Below, one piece after another: positions 7,052-13,910 of a stretch of 15,746 nucleotides of DNA (the first letter of the stretch is position 1; the number at the start of each line of letters is the position of its first letter). The notes below the pieces were generated by a model. It searched no databases and was not told where the DNA came from. It was given only the letters and a program-made list of their open reading frames with translations. Origin of the DNA: Dehalococcoidia bacterium (GTDB lineage Bacteria > Chloroflexota > Dehalococcoidia > UBA2979). The stretch is taken from assembly GCA_023228765.1 (NCBI GenBank), contig JALOAM010000065.1:1-15746 (forward strand), given 5' to 3'. Made by a program: the position numbers and the translations under genes.

Positions 7052-7618
7052 GTGGAAATCATCATCCTGCTGGTGGTGCTGGGGATCGTGGTCGTCCTCG
7101 CCCTGTTCGTCGTCGCCCTCTACAACGGGCTGGTCCAACGCCGCCTGAGGGTGGACGAGGCGTGGTCACAGATCGACGTCCAGCTGAAGCGCCGACACGA
7201 CCTGATCCCGAACCTCGTGAACGCCGTCCGCGGCTACATGGAGTTCGAGGAAGAAGTCCTGACCCGCGTCACGCAGGCCCGCGCCGATGCCGTCGCGGCC
7301 GGCGCCCGAGGCCCCGCCGACCAGGCGGACGCGGAGAACGCGCTGACCGGCACGCTGCGCTCGCTGTTCGCGGTGATGGAGAACTACCCGGACCTGAAGG
7401 CGAACCAGAACGTGCTGAGTCTGCAGGAAGAGCTGAGCACCACGGAGAACCAGATCGCGTTCTCCCGCCAGCACTACAACGCCACCGTGCGTGACTACAA
7501 CACTGCCATTGCCACCGTCCCCGCCGTGTTCATCGCCGGCATGTTCGGCTTCGGCAAGCGCGAATTCTTCGAGGCCGAGGAGGGCGCGCGCGCGGTCCCG
7601 GAGGTCCAGCTCCGCTAG
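7052..7618 (+). CDS. lemA: LemA family protein
   Basis: This 188-aa protein has a single N-terminal membrane helix (about residues 2-23) followed by the soluble four-helix LemA domain. Hallmark segments are YNGLVQRRLRVDEAWSQIDV, QLKRRHDLIPNLVNAVRGY, NYPDLKANQNVLSLQEELS and TENQIAFSRQHYNATVRDYN. The end, VPAVFIAGMFGFGKREFFEA, is also characteristic. The start is a GTG at 7052 with GGAG six bases upstream. The molecular function of LemA proteins is not established. They often sit beside HtpX-type proteases, as here (6 bp apart), suggesting a shared role in envelope protein quality control. Family membership is near certain; the cellular role is inference. Confidence 0.95.
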   Translation: MEIIILLVVLGIVVVLALFVVALYNGLVQRRLRVDEAWSQIDVQLKRRHDLIPNLVNAVRGYMEFEEEVLTRVTQARADAVAAGARGPADQADAENALTGTLRSLFAVMENYPDLKANQNVLSLQEELSTTENQIAFSRQHYNATVRDYNTAIATVPAVFIAGMFGFGKREFFEAEEGARAVPEVQLR

Positions 7619-7624
7619 CGTCCG

Positions 7625-8611
7625 ATGGCAGCGAGCACCACGTTCTACGAACAGCAGTCCGCCAACCGGCGGAAGTCGATCCTGCTGCTCTTCAGCGCCG
7701 GGGTGCTCCTCGGCGTCCTGGGGTTCGCGATCGGCTTCGGGACCACCGGCGACCCGTTCGGGGGGCTCGGGTTCACCGCGATCGCGGTGGTGCTCGCCAT
7801 CCTCCTCGCGGTCGGCTCCTACTACGGGGGTGACCGCGCCGTCCTCGCGGCGTCGAAGGCGCAACCGGCGGACGAGGCGACCCACACGCAGTTGCTGAAC
7901 GTGGTGCGAGAGATGACCCTCGCGGCCAACCTCCCGATGCCGAAGGTCTACATCATCCCGGACACGGCGCTGAACGCCTTCGCAACGGGTCGGGATCCGG
8001 AACACGCCTCGATCGCCGTCACGCAGGGCCTCCTCGACCGCCTCAACCGCGAGGAGCTCCAGGGGGTGATCGCGCACGAGCTGGGACACGTCCGTAACTT
8101 CGACATCCGCTTCATGCTGCTCATCGGCGTCGTGGTGGGCGGGGTCGCCCTGCTAGCGGACATGTTCCTGCGCTACAGCATCTTCTTCGGCGGCGGACGT
8201 CGAGGGCGGTCAGACCGAGGTGGCGGCGGAGGCAACCCGCTGCAGCTCGTGATGTTCGTGCTCGCGATCGTCCTCGCCATCCTCGCGCCCCTCGCGGCGC
8301 GCCTCGTGCAGCTGTCCGTGAGCCGGCAGCGGGAGTACCTCGCGGACGCGACGGCGGTGGAGCTGACGAGGAACCCGAGGGGGATCGAGGGCGCCCTCTG
8401 GAAGCTCGGCACGGACCAGGAGGTCCTCGAAGTCGCGAACCGCTCCACGCAGCACCTCTACATCGTCAACCCCATCCGGAAGTTCGAGAAGCGCGCGACC
8501 TCCGTGTGGGCGACACACCCCGCCCTCGTGGACCGGATCGACCGGCTCCGCGAGCTCTACTCCGGCCCGCCCCTCACCGCCGAGGAGCGCGAACTGCTGA
8601 GCGCGCACTAG
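7625..8611 (+). CDS. htpX: HtpX-type M48 membrane metalloprotease
   Basis: This 328-aa zinc protease of family M48B is expected to degrade damaged or misfolded membrane proteins. The zinc motif HELGH (H151, E152, H155) is intact, and the third ligand is likely E237 in REYLADATAVEL. Four hydrophobic segments (about 17-38, 47-68, 163-182, 205-230) match the HtpX topology, with the active site cytoplasmic between the second and third. An Arg/Gly-rich loop (about 190-206) precedes helix 4. The C-terminal IRKFEKRATSVWATHPALVDRI carries the usual THP substrate-pocket motif. ATG at 7625 lies 6 bp after the lemA stop with no nearby ribosome-binding site, so translation is probably coupled to lemA. 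Confidence 0.95.
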   Translation: MAASTTFYEQQSANRRKSILLLFSAGVLLGVLGFAIGFGTTGDPFGGLGFTAIAVVLAILLAVGSYYGGDRAVLAASKAQPADEATHTQLLNVVREMTLAANLPMPKVYIIPDTALNAFATGRDPEHASIAVTQGLLDRLNREELQGVIAHELGHVRNFDIRFMLLIGVVVGGVALLADMFLRYSIFFGGGRRGRSDRGGGGGNPLQLVMFVLAIVLAILAPLAARLVQLSVSRQREYLADATAVELTRNPRGIEGALWKLGTDQEVLEVANRSTQHLYIVNPIRKFEKRATSVWATHPALVDRIDRLRELYSGPPLTAEERELLSAH

Positions 8612-8771
8612 GGGCGCGGACGCGGACGCTCGAGGCGTCCGGAACCCGACCTTTCCCCCGTTCGTCCCAGATCCCGGTCACCGAAGCGAGAGGAGCACCT
8701 CTCGACTTCCTAACTCACACGTTCCAGAACCCGCTAGCGCATAGCCGGGGCCGAGCGACCATAGAAGGCAT
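8612..8771. other. Intergenic region htpX to lipoprotein gene
   Basis: These 160 bases lie between two plus-strand genes. They begin with a perfect 7-bp hairpin just after the htpX stop, listed separately. AGAAGG at 8763-8768 is the likely ribosome-binding site for the lipoprotein gene, unusually close to its ATG (3 bases). No strong promoter was seen, although the AT-richer tail from 8700 is where one would be expected. Confidence 0.3.
8623..8641 (+). terminator. Hairpin after htpX, possible terminator
   Basis: CGGACGC-TCGAG-GCGTCCG forms a perfect 7-bp stem with a 5-base loop, 11 bases after the htpX stop. It is followed by GAACCCGACCTTTCCCCC rather than a clean T tract, so an intrinsic terminator is plausible but not certain. 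Confidence 0.45.
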
Positions 8772-10196
8772 ATGACGCGAATCCCTCTCCTGTCCCGGCC
8801 TCGATTCGGCGCGATCGCCGTGGGCCTCGCCACCGGACTCGTCGCCATCGCCGCTGCCGCGTGCAGCAACGGCGACCCCATCCCGACCATCGAGAGCGGT
8901 ACAGACGGCCCTGCCTCGGAGACACCGGTCGCGTCCGACACGGCCACCGAGCCCGCCAGTACCAGTACCACCGTCCGCCCCGGCGGCAGCCCCTCCGCGA
9001 CAGCGACCGGTACCGCGGAAGCCACCGAGGAGCCCACCGCCACCACCGAGGTCGACCCCCTTGCGCAGCTCCGCCCTGCCCTGCTGAGCAGCCTCACGAT
9101 CGGCCTCGACCCCGGCTCGGTGGGAGCCGCGCTCGACGAGATCGAAGTCGTCGCCCTCGAACTTCCCACCGAGGATCGCGACCTGTGGGTCGCCGTCACC
9201 TCCGGGTCGGGGATCTATGACCTGCCGGAGCCTCGCGAACACGTCCTCGGGGTGTATGAGCGCGTCGGCGCGTCCTGGGTGGAGCTCGCGAACGTCACCC
9301 TGAGCTCCGGTCCGACGTACGCGGAGCTCGAGCTCCTCGCGGCGCAGTACGCCGGCGCCTCCTGGATCGCGGTCAACGGCCAGACCGGGGCGCACAGCGG
9401 CACGTTCGAACTGCTGAGGTTCGACGGCGTCGCGCTGACCTCGGCGATCTGGTGGTTCTCATCGACCCCGGCCGCCGCGACCATCGAGGACCTCGACGGC
9501 GTCGAGCCGCCCGAGGTCGTCCTCAACGCCACCGACCCGTATGTCTACTGCTACGCGTGCGGCGTCCGCGCGTGGCAGGAGGTCATCTACCGCTGGGTCG
9601 ACGGACAGCTCGCCGAGGTGCCTCTCGGCCCCGTCACCAACGACTCCCAGGTCGTCCGCGACACGACCGAGGTCGCCGCGATCTACGCGCAGGCGGACCT
9701 CTGGCAGGATGCCCTCGACGCGGCGTCGGAGGCCCTCGCGCTGGCTCCGGACAACGAGGACGTGTGGTGGCTGCACCAGCTGATCGAGCGGGTCGCGAGC
9801 GACCGGCTCGGGGACGCCGGGTCGGACCCGCAGCCCTTCGTGACGAACGTCCTTGCCGGCGAGTACGAGGACGCGGTGGACCTCATGCGGCCCTACCTGC
9901 CCGAGGTCGCCCTCGCGGCGGACGGCCCGCTGATCGCTGCGACCGTCGCCGAGGGCGAGACCACCGGCGCGACGGCGACCTGGGTGCTGGACTACACCGA
10001 GCGCGCGCTGAAGGTTGAGCCGGACCGCGCCGCCGCCCACGCCGCGCGCGCCTTCGGCCTGCTGCTCGACAACCCCGAGGACTGGAGTGGCGCCCTCGCG
10101 GAGATGGAGACCGCGCTCCGCCTCGAACCGCAGGACGACTTCTACCGCGAGGCGGTGGAGTACCTGTTCGAGCAGAACGGGAACGCCTTCGGCTAG
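8772..10196 (+). CDS. TPR-containing lipoprotein of unknown function
   Basis: This 474-aa predicted lipoprotein has a signal peptide with hydrophobic core about 13-30, ending in AAAC with lipidated Cys31. A Thr/Ser/Pro/Glu-rich linker follows (about 32-95). The middle, with DPGSVGAALDEIEVVAL and then DLDGVEPPEVVLNATDPYVY (240-259), resembles an FG-GAP/VCBS-like Asp-rich loop. It is followed by a CYAC pair (C260, C263). The C-terminal third holds TPR-like helices: EVAAIYAQADLWQDALDAAS (from 300), and a second block (403-470) with TERALKVEPDRAAAHAARAF and ALRLEPQDDFY. The protein probably sits on the outer face of the membrane as a scaffold or sensor. I do not recognise a specific family. It follows lemA-htpX on the same strand after 160 bp. 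Its TAG overlaps the modC stop inside one CTAG. Confidence 0.85.
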   Translation: MTRIPLLSRPRFGAIAVGLATGLVAIAAAACSNGDPIPTIESGTDGPASETPVASDTATEPASTSTTVRPGGSPSATATGTAEATEEPTATTEVDPLAQLRPALLSSLTIGLDPGSVGAALDEIEVVALELPTEDRDLWVAVTSGSGIYDLPEPREHVLGVYERVGASWVELANVTLSSGPTYAELELLAAQYAGASWIAVNGQTGAHSGTFELLRFDGVALTSAIWWFSSTPAAATIEDLDGVEPPEVVLNATDPYVYCYACGVRAWQEVIYRWVDGQLAEVPLGPVTNDSQVVRDTTEVAAIYAQADLWQDALDAASEALALAPDNEDVWWLHQLIERVASDRLGDAGSDPQPFVTNVLAGEYEDAVDLMRPYLPEVALAADGPLIAATVAEGETTGATATWVLDYTERALKVEPDRAAAHAARAFGLLLDNPEDWSGALAEMETALRLEPQDDFYREAVEYLFEQNGNAFG

Positions 10197-11323
10197 CGAT
10201 CCCCCGAGACTCCCGATCCGCCGCCTTCCTCGGGCGGCGCGGGGCGCATGACGTGCAGATCCTCCGCGGGGAGTTCCAGCGTCCAGCGCTTCCGCTCCTG
10301 GAGCCCGAGGACCTCGTACGGCCGCGAGGGCAGGTCCACCTCGAGCGACGGTCCCGGCCCGAGTGGCGCGAACCGCAGCGTGAAGCCGGCGCCGTAGGCA
10401 TGCTCCTCCATCACGTCCGCCTGCACGAAGTTCGAGGCGCCGAGTTCTTCGGGCGCGCCACGACGGAGGTTCACCCGCTCCGCGCGGAGTGCCAGCTCGA
10501 CGCCCTCGCCGACCGCGGGACGCCATTCGGGGTCCTCGACGCGGAGCACGAGCCCGGAGACGTCGACCTCCAGGACGCCCTCCAGCCGCCGGAGGACGCG
10601 GCCGGACATCACGTTGCCGACGCCCGTGAGTTCCGCCACCCGACGGGAGGCGGGACGGTGGAAGACCTCCTCGCGGCGGCCGAACTGCAGGATCTTGCCG
10701 CGGTCGAACACGGCGAGGCGGTCCGCCAGCAGGTGAGCCTCCCGGAGGTCGTGCGTGACGAACACCACGGTCAGCCCGAGCTCCGCGCGGAGGCGCAGCA
10801 GCTCCGCCCGCAGCGTGCGTCGAAGCGACTCGTCGAGGGCGGAGAACGGCTCGTCGAGGAGCAACAACGGGACGTCCCGCGCGAGCGCCCGCGCCAGCGC
10901 AACACGCTGCCGCTGGCCGCCGGACAGCGATCCCGGTGCGCGGTCCTCGTACCCGGCGAGCCCGAGGCGGTCGAGGAGCGCGCGGGCGCGAGCGTGGCGC
11001 TCCACCCTCGAGCCTGGGACGCCGAAGGCGACGTTCTCCACCACGCTCATGTGCGGGAACAACGCCAGCTCCTGCACCACGTAGCCCACGTTCCGCTGCT
11101 GCGGTGGCACATCGATCCCGCTCACGCGGTCGAACACCGTGCGTCCCGCGATCTCGATGTGGCCCTCGGCAGGGGTGAGGAGGCCGGCGATCGCCTGCAG
11201 GGTCAGGCTCTTCCCCGCGCCGGAGTGCCCGAAGAGCACCACCACCTCGCCATCCGCCTCGAACGCCGCGTCGTATTCGAACGTACCGAGGCGCATGCGG
11301 GCGTCGTAGCGGAGCGAGCTCAT
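10193..11323 (-). CDS. modC: Molybdate ABC transporter ATP-binding protein ModC
   Basis: This 376-aa cytoplasmic ATPase energises molybdate (or tungstate) import with ModB. The nucleotide-binding domain shows Walker A GHSGAGKS (32-39), Q-loop Gln84 in VVQELALFPHMSVVENVAFG, signature LSGGQRQR (133-140), Walker B LLLLDEPFSALD (153-164) and switch His191 in VTHDLREA. From about 237 a TOBE/MOP-like C-terminal domain begins with GNVMSGRVL, the region that binds oxyanion in several ModC proteins. The ATG at 11323 overlaps the modB stop as ATGA. A Gly-rich tail (GGGSGVSGDR) ends the protein. It is the last gene of the padR-modABC operon and converges on the lipoprotein gene, with stops overlapping in CTAG. 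Molybdate specificity rests on the neighbouring ModA; sulfate-type ATPases look similar. Confidence 0.92.
   Translation of the reverse strand: MSSLRYDARMRLGTFEYDAAFEADGEVVVLFGHSGAGKSLTLQAIAGLLTPAEGHIEIAGRTVFDRVSGIDVPPQQRNVGYVVQELALFPHMSVVENVAFGVPGSRVERHARARALLDRLGLAGYEDRAPGSLSGGQRQRVALARALARDVPLLLLDEPFSALDESLRRTLRAELLRLRAELGLTVVFVTHDLREAHLLADRLAVFDRGKILQFGRREEVFHRPASRRVAELTGVGNVMSGRVLRRLEGVLEVDVSGLVLRVEDPEWRPAVGEGVELALRAERVNLRRGAPEELGASNFVQADVMEEHAYGAGFTLRFAPLGPGPSLEVDLPSRPYEVLGLQERKRWTLELPAEDLHVMRPAPPEEGGGSGVSGDR
10219..10239. terminator. GC-rich hairpin inside the modC 3' end, possible terminator for the lipoprotein gene
   Basis: CGCCGCC-TTCCTCG-GGCGGCG forms a perfect 7-bp stem, 23 bases past the lipoprotein stop and within the last codons of modC on the other strand. 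No T tract follows on the plus strand. Because the convergent genes share a stop site, any terminator for either must lie inside the other gene, and this is the best candidate seen. Confidence 0.3.
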
Positions 11324-12171
11324 CGGTCGGCCTGGGTCGCGCGGGCGGCCGTCGCGTCGGGCGCGTCCGGGGTCGCGAGGCGGAACAGGACGAGCACCAC
11401 GAACGCGACCACGAGGAGGATGAGCGACATGCTCACCGCGCCGGAGAGCCCCAGCGAGGTGCGCTCGAACGCGTCGATGATGGCGAGCGGCATCGTGCGC
11501 GTGCGGCCCTCCAGGCTGCCGGCGAAGATCAGCGTCGCCCCCAGCTCGCCGAGGGCGCGCGCCCAGCAGAGCACGATGCCCGCCAGCAACGCGCCCCGCG
11601 CCTGCGGCACGGTGATCCGGAGGAAGGTCTCCACCCTCGACGCGCCGAGCGTGTACGCGACGCGCTCCAGCTGTGGGTCGACGGCGGCGAAGCCGCTGCG
11701 CGCGGCGCGCACGTAGAACGGCGCGGCGACCAGCAGTTGCGCCATCACCACGGCCGTCGCCGTGAACGTGAGCCGGATGCCGGTCATCTCGGCGAGTGGT
11801 TCGCCCACCAGCCCGCGCGCGCCGAACGCCGTCAGCAGTGCGACGCCCGCCACCGTCGGGGGCAGGACGATCGGGAGGTCCACCGCCGCCTCGAGCAGCG
11901 CGCGCCCTCGGACGCGGGTCCGCGAGAGCCAGTAGGCGACCGGGGTGCCGAAGATCACCGCGAGGAGCGTCGAGAGCAGGCTGGTCCAGAGCGACAGCGT
12001 CAGCGCCCGCCGCACTGCCTCGCTCGTCGCGAGCTCCCAGACCCGGCCGTCCGAGGCCGCGCGCTCCCCGAGTCCCAGGAACGGCAGCACGAAGAAGATG
12101 GCGAACAGCCCCCCCAGGCCGGCCAGCAGGACGAGCCCGACCAGGTCGGCCCGGGGAGAGCGCAGGCCCAT
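11320..12171 (-). CDS. modB: Molybdate ABC transporter permease ModB
   Basis: This 283-aa integral membrane permease has about six helices (approximately 10-32, 55-80, 95-117, 135-158, 192-215, 245-270). DLPIVLPPTVAGVALLTAFG is typical of ModB/CysT-type permeases. The cytoplasmic coupling loop that contacts the ATPase is visible as YTLGASRVETFLRITVPQAR, followed by WARALGELGATLIFAG, close to the ModB consensus. It is somewhat longer than E. coli ModB because of an N-terminal extension and an extra polar segment after helix 1. The start lies 3 bp after the modA stop, and its stop overlaps the modC start, so the three genes are almost certainly translated from one message. Confidence 0.92.
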   Translation of the reverse strand: MGLRSPRADLVGLVLLAGLGGLFAIFFVLPFLGLGERAASDGRVWELATSEAVRRALTLSLWTSLLSTLLAVIFGTPVAYWLSRTRVRGRALLEAAVDLPIVLPPTVAGVALLTAFGARGLVGEPLAEMTGIRLTFTATAVVMAQLLVAAPFYVRAARSGFAAVDPQLERVAYTLGASRVETFLRITVPQARGALLAGIVLCWARALGELGATLIFAGSLEGRTRTMPLAIIDAFERTSLGLSGAVSMSLILLVVAFVVLVLFRLATPDAPDATAARATQADR

Positions 12172-12174
12172 CCG

Positions 12175-13059
12175 CTACGGCGCCGAGAACCCGAACGAGG
12201 CGAGGATCGCCTGCCCGTCCTCGGACAGGACGAACGCGACGAACGCCTGCGCGACGTCCGAGGGCTCGTCGCCCACGACGGCGATCGGGTAGCTCGCGGG
12301 CGGCGCGAGGTCCTCCGGGATGTCGACGACACGGACGGCATCGCCGCTGATCGCGGCGTCGGTGCCGTACACCACGCCCGCGTCCGCCTCACCCAGCTCG
12401 ACCTTCGTCAGCACGGCCCGCACGTTGGCCTCCTCGCTGACGAGGTTAGCGAGGACGGCTTCCGAAAACCCGGGGGTAGCGGCATCGGCGTTCGCGAACG
12501 CCTGCCGTGCGTAGTCGCCGACGGGGACCTCCTCGCCCGCGAGGACGAGGCGCACGCCGGGCTCCGCGAGGTCCTCGAAGGCCTGCACGAGGTCGTTGTC
12601 AGCCGGGGCAGCGACCACGATCCGGTTGCGCGCGAACGTCTGCGGGTCCGAGGCGAGCCCGGCGTCCACCACGACCGCCATCTGCGCGTCGTTCGCCGAG
12701 GCGAAGACCTCCGCCGGAGCACCCTCCACGATCTGGGAGGCGAGTTCGGACGAAGAGCCGAAGTTCAGGTCGATCTGCGTGTCCGGGTTGGCGTCCTGGA
12801 ACGCCGCCGCGATCTCCGTGAACGCGTCGGTCAGCGAGGATGCCGCGGACACGACGATGGTGCCGGAGAGCGCTTCCTCGGTAACGGTCGCCTCAGTGGT
12901 TGCCGCCGTCGTCGCGTCGGCCGTGGCCGTCGTCGTCGCGGTCGGGGTCGGGGTCGGGGTCGGGGAGGACTCGGGCTCCTCGTCGCCGGAACAGGAGACC
13001 AGCGCGAACAGCGCGAACGCTGCCAGCACCAATAACCACAGGGGACGGAACCGCTTCAC
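12175..13059 (-). CDS. modA: Molybdate-binding lipoprotein ModA
   Basis: This 294-aa substrate-binding protein is predicted to be lipid-anchored at Cys23 (lipobox LVSC) on the outer face of the membrane. A Thr/Pro/Ala linker (about 29-63) includes a PT repeat encoded by a four-copy GTCGGG-type hexamer. The ModA domain then has the oxyanion-binding signatures VSAASSLTDAF, FGSSSELASQI, VPVGDYARQAF and DAGVVYGTDA. The frame is open up to 13368, but that extension is not family-like. The chosen start is GTG at 13059, preceded by GAGGG, giving MKRFRPLWLLVLAAF. This GTG overlaps the stop of the upstream regulator as GTGA, implying coupling. Tungstate is an alternative ligand that cannot be excluded from sequence. 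Confidence 0.93.
   Translation of the reverse strand: MKRFRPLWLLVLAAFALFALVSCSGDEEPESSPTPTPTPTATTTATADATTAATTEATVTEEALSGTIVVSAASSLTDAFTEIAAAFQDANPDTQIDLNFGSSSELASQIVEGAPAEVFASANDAQMAVVVDAGLASDPQTFARNRIVVAAPADNDLVQAFEDLAEPGVRLVLAGEEVPVGDYARQAFANADAATPGFSEAVLANLVSEEANVRAVLTKVELGEADAGVVYGTDAAISGDAVRVVDIPEDLAPPASYPIAVVGDEPSDVAQAFVAFVLSEDGQAILASFGFSAP
12944..12965 (+). repeat. Hexanucleotide repeat with four GGGG tracts (G-quadruplex-capable) in modA
   Basis: Four GGGG runs at 12944-12947, 12950-12953, 12956-12959 and 12962-12965 are each separated by TC. This is a short tandem repeat that also meets the usual sequence rule for an intramolecular G-quadruplex. The G-rich strand is the template strand for modA, and the tract encodes the Pro-Thr repeat just after the lipobox. 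Confidence 0.75.
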
Positions 13060-13613
13060 GAAACCCTCGCCTTCCGCTGGTGACGGTCGCGGTATCCCCG
13101 CAACCACAACAACGCTGCTTCCGCGGCGGACACGCGGGACTGTTGAAACAGCCCCGTGAACTCCGATGTCACCCCGTCCGACACGTCCGACAGCGCGGCG
13201 CGCGCTTCCTCGGCGAGCCGCTCGCAGATCTCGACCTGCCGGTCGAGGAGCGCTCGCTCCGCGCGTGGGTCGAGGGTGTCGAGGACATAGAGCTTGAGGA
13301 GGAGGTCCAGCCGCACATCGCGCAGGCGGTGGACGGGTGCGCGCAGCCAGGCGCGCAGCAGCTCCCACCCCGCCTCGTTCGGCTCATAGATCTTGCGGAC
13401 AGGGCGGTTGCCGACGCGGTGCTCCTCCCAGTCGAGGAGCCCCCGGCGGTCGAGGGTGCGGAGGTACCCGTAGAGCACGCTCTGTTCGACCGGCAGCACC
13501 TCCGCGAGCGGTGACGCCTGCCAGCGCCGGTGCAGCTCGTACCCGTGCGCCGGGTCGAGCGCGAGCAGGCCGAGAGCGGCGTACTCGCCGGGCAGGAGTT
13601 CACGGTCGTCCAT
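13056..13613 (-). CDS. PadR-family transcriptional regulator, first gene of the mod operon
   Basis: This 185-aa protein has an N-terminal winged helix of the PadR type. It shows YAALGLLALDPAHGYELHRRW, SVLYGYLRTLDRRGLLDWEE and a wing region NRPVRKIYEPNEAGWELL. The C-terminal helical region (about 95-165) fits the PadR C-terminal dimerisation domain. It overlaps modA by 4 bp (GTGA), so it is very likely co-transcribed with modABC and may control it. No ModE-type LysR-like HTH or MOP domain is present in it. The ATG at 13613 has only a weak ribosome-binding site. A 19-bp inverted repeat 26 bp upstream of the start is a candidate autoregulatory operator. Effector unknown; a molybdate-responsive role is inference from linkage only. 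Confidence 0.88.
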   Translation of the reverse strand: MDDRELLPGEYAALGLLALDPAHGYELHRRWQASPLAEVLPVEQSVLYGYLRTLDRRGLLDWEEHRVGNRPVRKIYEPNEAGWELLRAWLRAPVHRLRDVRLDLLLKLYVLDTLDPRAERALLDRQVEICERLAEEARAALSDVSDGVTSEFTGLFQQSRVSAAEAALLWLRGYRDRHQRKARVS

Positions 13614-13638
13614 CGGCGGGACTCTACTTGCCGGATGA

Positions 13639-13657
13639 ATACTTGTCTACAAAGTAT
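13639..13657. promoter_or_regulatory. Inverted repeat, candidate operator between padR-mod and btu operons
   Basis: ATACTTGTCTACAAAGTAT has perfect 6-bp arms (ATACTT/AAGTAT) around 7 bases. The inner TTGT-CT-ACAA is also symmetric if one A is treated as inserted. It is AT-rich in a GC-rich region, lies 26 bp before the padR start, and overlaps TATCTA (13655-13660), a possible -10 for the riboswitch transcript. Size and symmetry suit a dimeric winged-helix regulator such as the adjacent PadR protein. Binding is not shown. Confidence 0.55.
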
Positions 13658-13680
13658 CTAGGGAGCTTGTCACGGCACGA

Positions 13681-13806
13681 GTGTTACACTGCGGCGGTTC
13701 GGTCATCGGGGAAGTCGGTGGAAGTCCGACGCTGTCCCGCAACTGTGACTCGCCCGCGCCTCACGAGGATCGCGAGCGGGAAGTCAGAGCACCGGTGGCC
13801 TGCACG
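13681..13806 (+). ncRNA. Cobalamin (B12) riboswitch aptamer
   Basis: The conserved core is present in order. GGGGAAGTCGGTGGAAGTCC spans 13708-13727, GCTGTCCCGCAACTGT 13731-13746, then a variable arm, then GGGAAGTCAGAGCACCGG (13778-13794) on the 3' side. These match the cobalamin riboswitch consensus (GGTG-x-AA-x-TCC, CCCGCAACTGT, AGTCAG-x-x-ACC). The aptamer sits about 100 bases upstream of a BtuC-type permease gene. In known cases cobalamin binding represses expression. Outer boundaries are approximate because the closing P1 stem was not resolved by eye. Confidence 0.93.
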
Positions 13807-13878
13807 CATCTTGTCGGACCTGCGAGGACAGGCGACGGCAAGCGTCCGCGGAGCGATCACCATCCCCCCGCGCCCGCT

Positions 13879-13903
13879 GCCCTCGAACGGTCCTCCCGAG
13901 GGC
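13879..13903 (+). promoter_or_regulatory. Shine-Dalgarno-sequestering hairpin (riboswitch expression platform)
   Basis: GCCCTCG (13879-13885) and CGAGGGC (13897-13903) form a perfect 7-bp stem with an 11-base loop. The 3' arm contains GAGGG (13898-13902), the ribosome-binding site for the permease ATG at 13911 (8-base spacing). CGAGG at 13823-13827 could pair with CCTCG (13881-13885) and act as an anti-sequestor. This points to translational control rather than termination, as no T tract follows. Confidence 0.65.
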
Positions 13904-13910
13904 ATCACGC

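Noticed and set aside
6875..7138. Upstream extension of the chrA frame to 7138
   Set aside because: It crosses the lemA start on the opposite strand and is hydrophilic (Asp/Gln/His-rich), unlike CHR proteins.
10253..11716. Plus-strand frame of 487 codons opposite modC and modB
   Set aside because: Lies entirely antisense to two genes with full ABC motifs; no ribosome-binding site or domain.
13060..13368. Upstream extension of the modA frame to 13368
   Set aside because: It overlaps the PadR gene, and the signal peptide and lipobox begin exactly at the GTG at 13059 with a GAGGG ribosome-binding site.
13614..13680. ModE-type molybdate box or molybdenum-cofactor riboswitch upstream of the mod operon
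   Set aside because: Looked for and not seen. The only structured elements are the 19-bp inverted repeat and, on the other strand, the B12 riboswitch.
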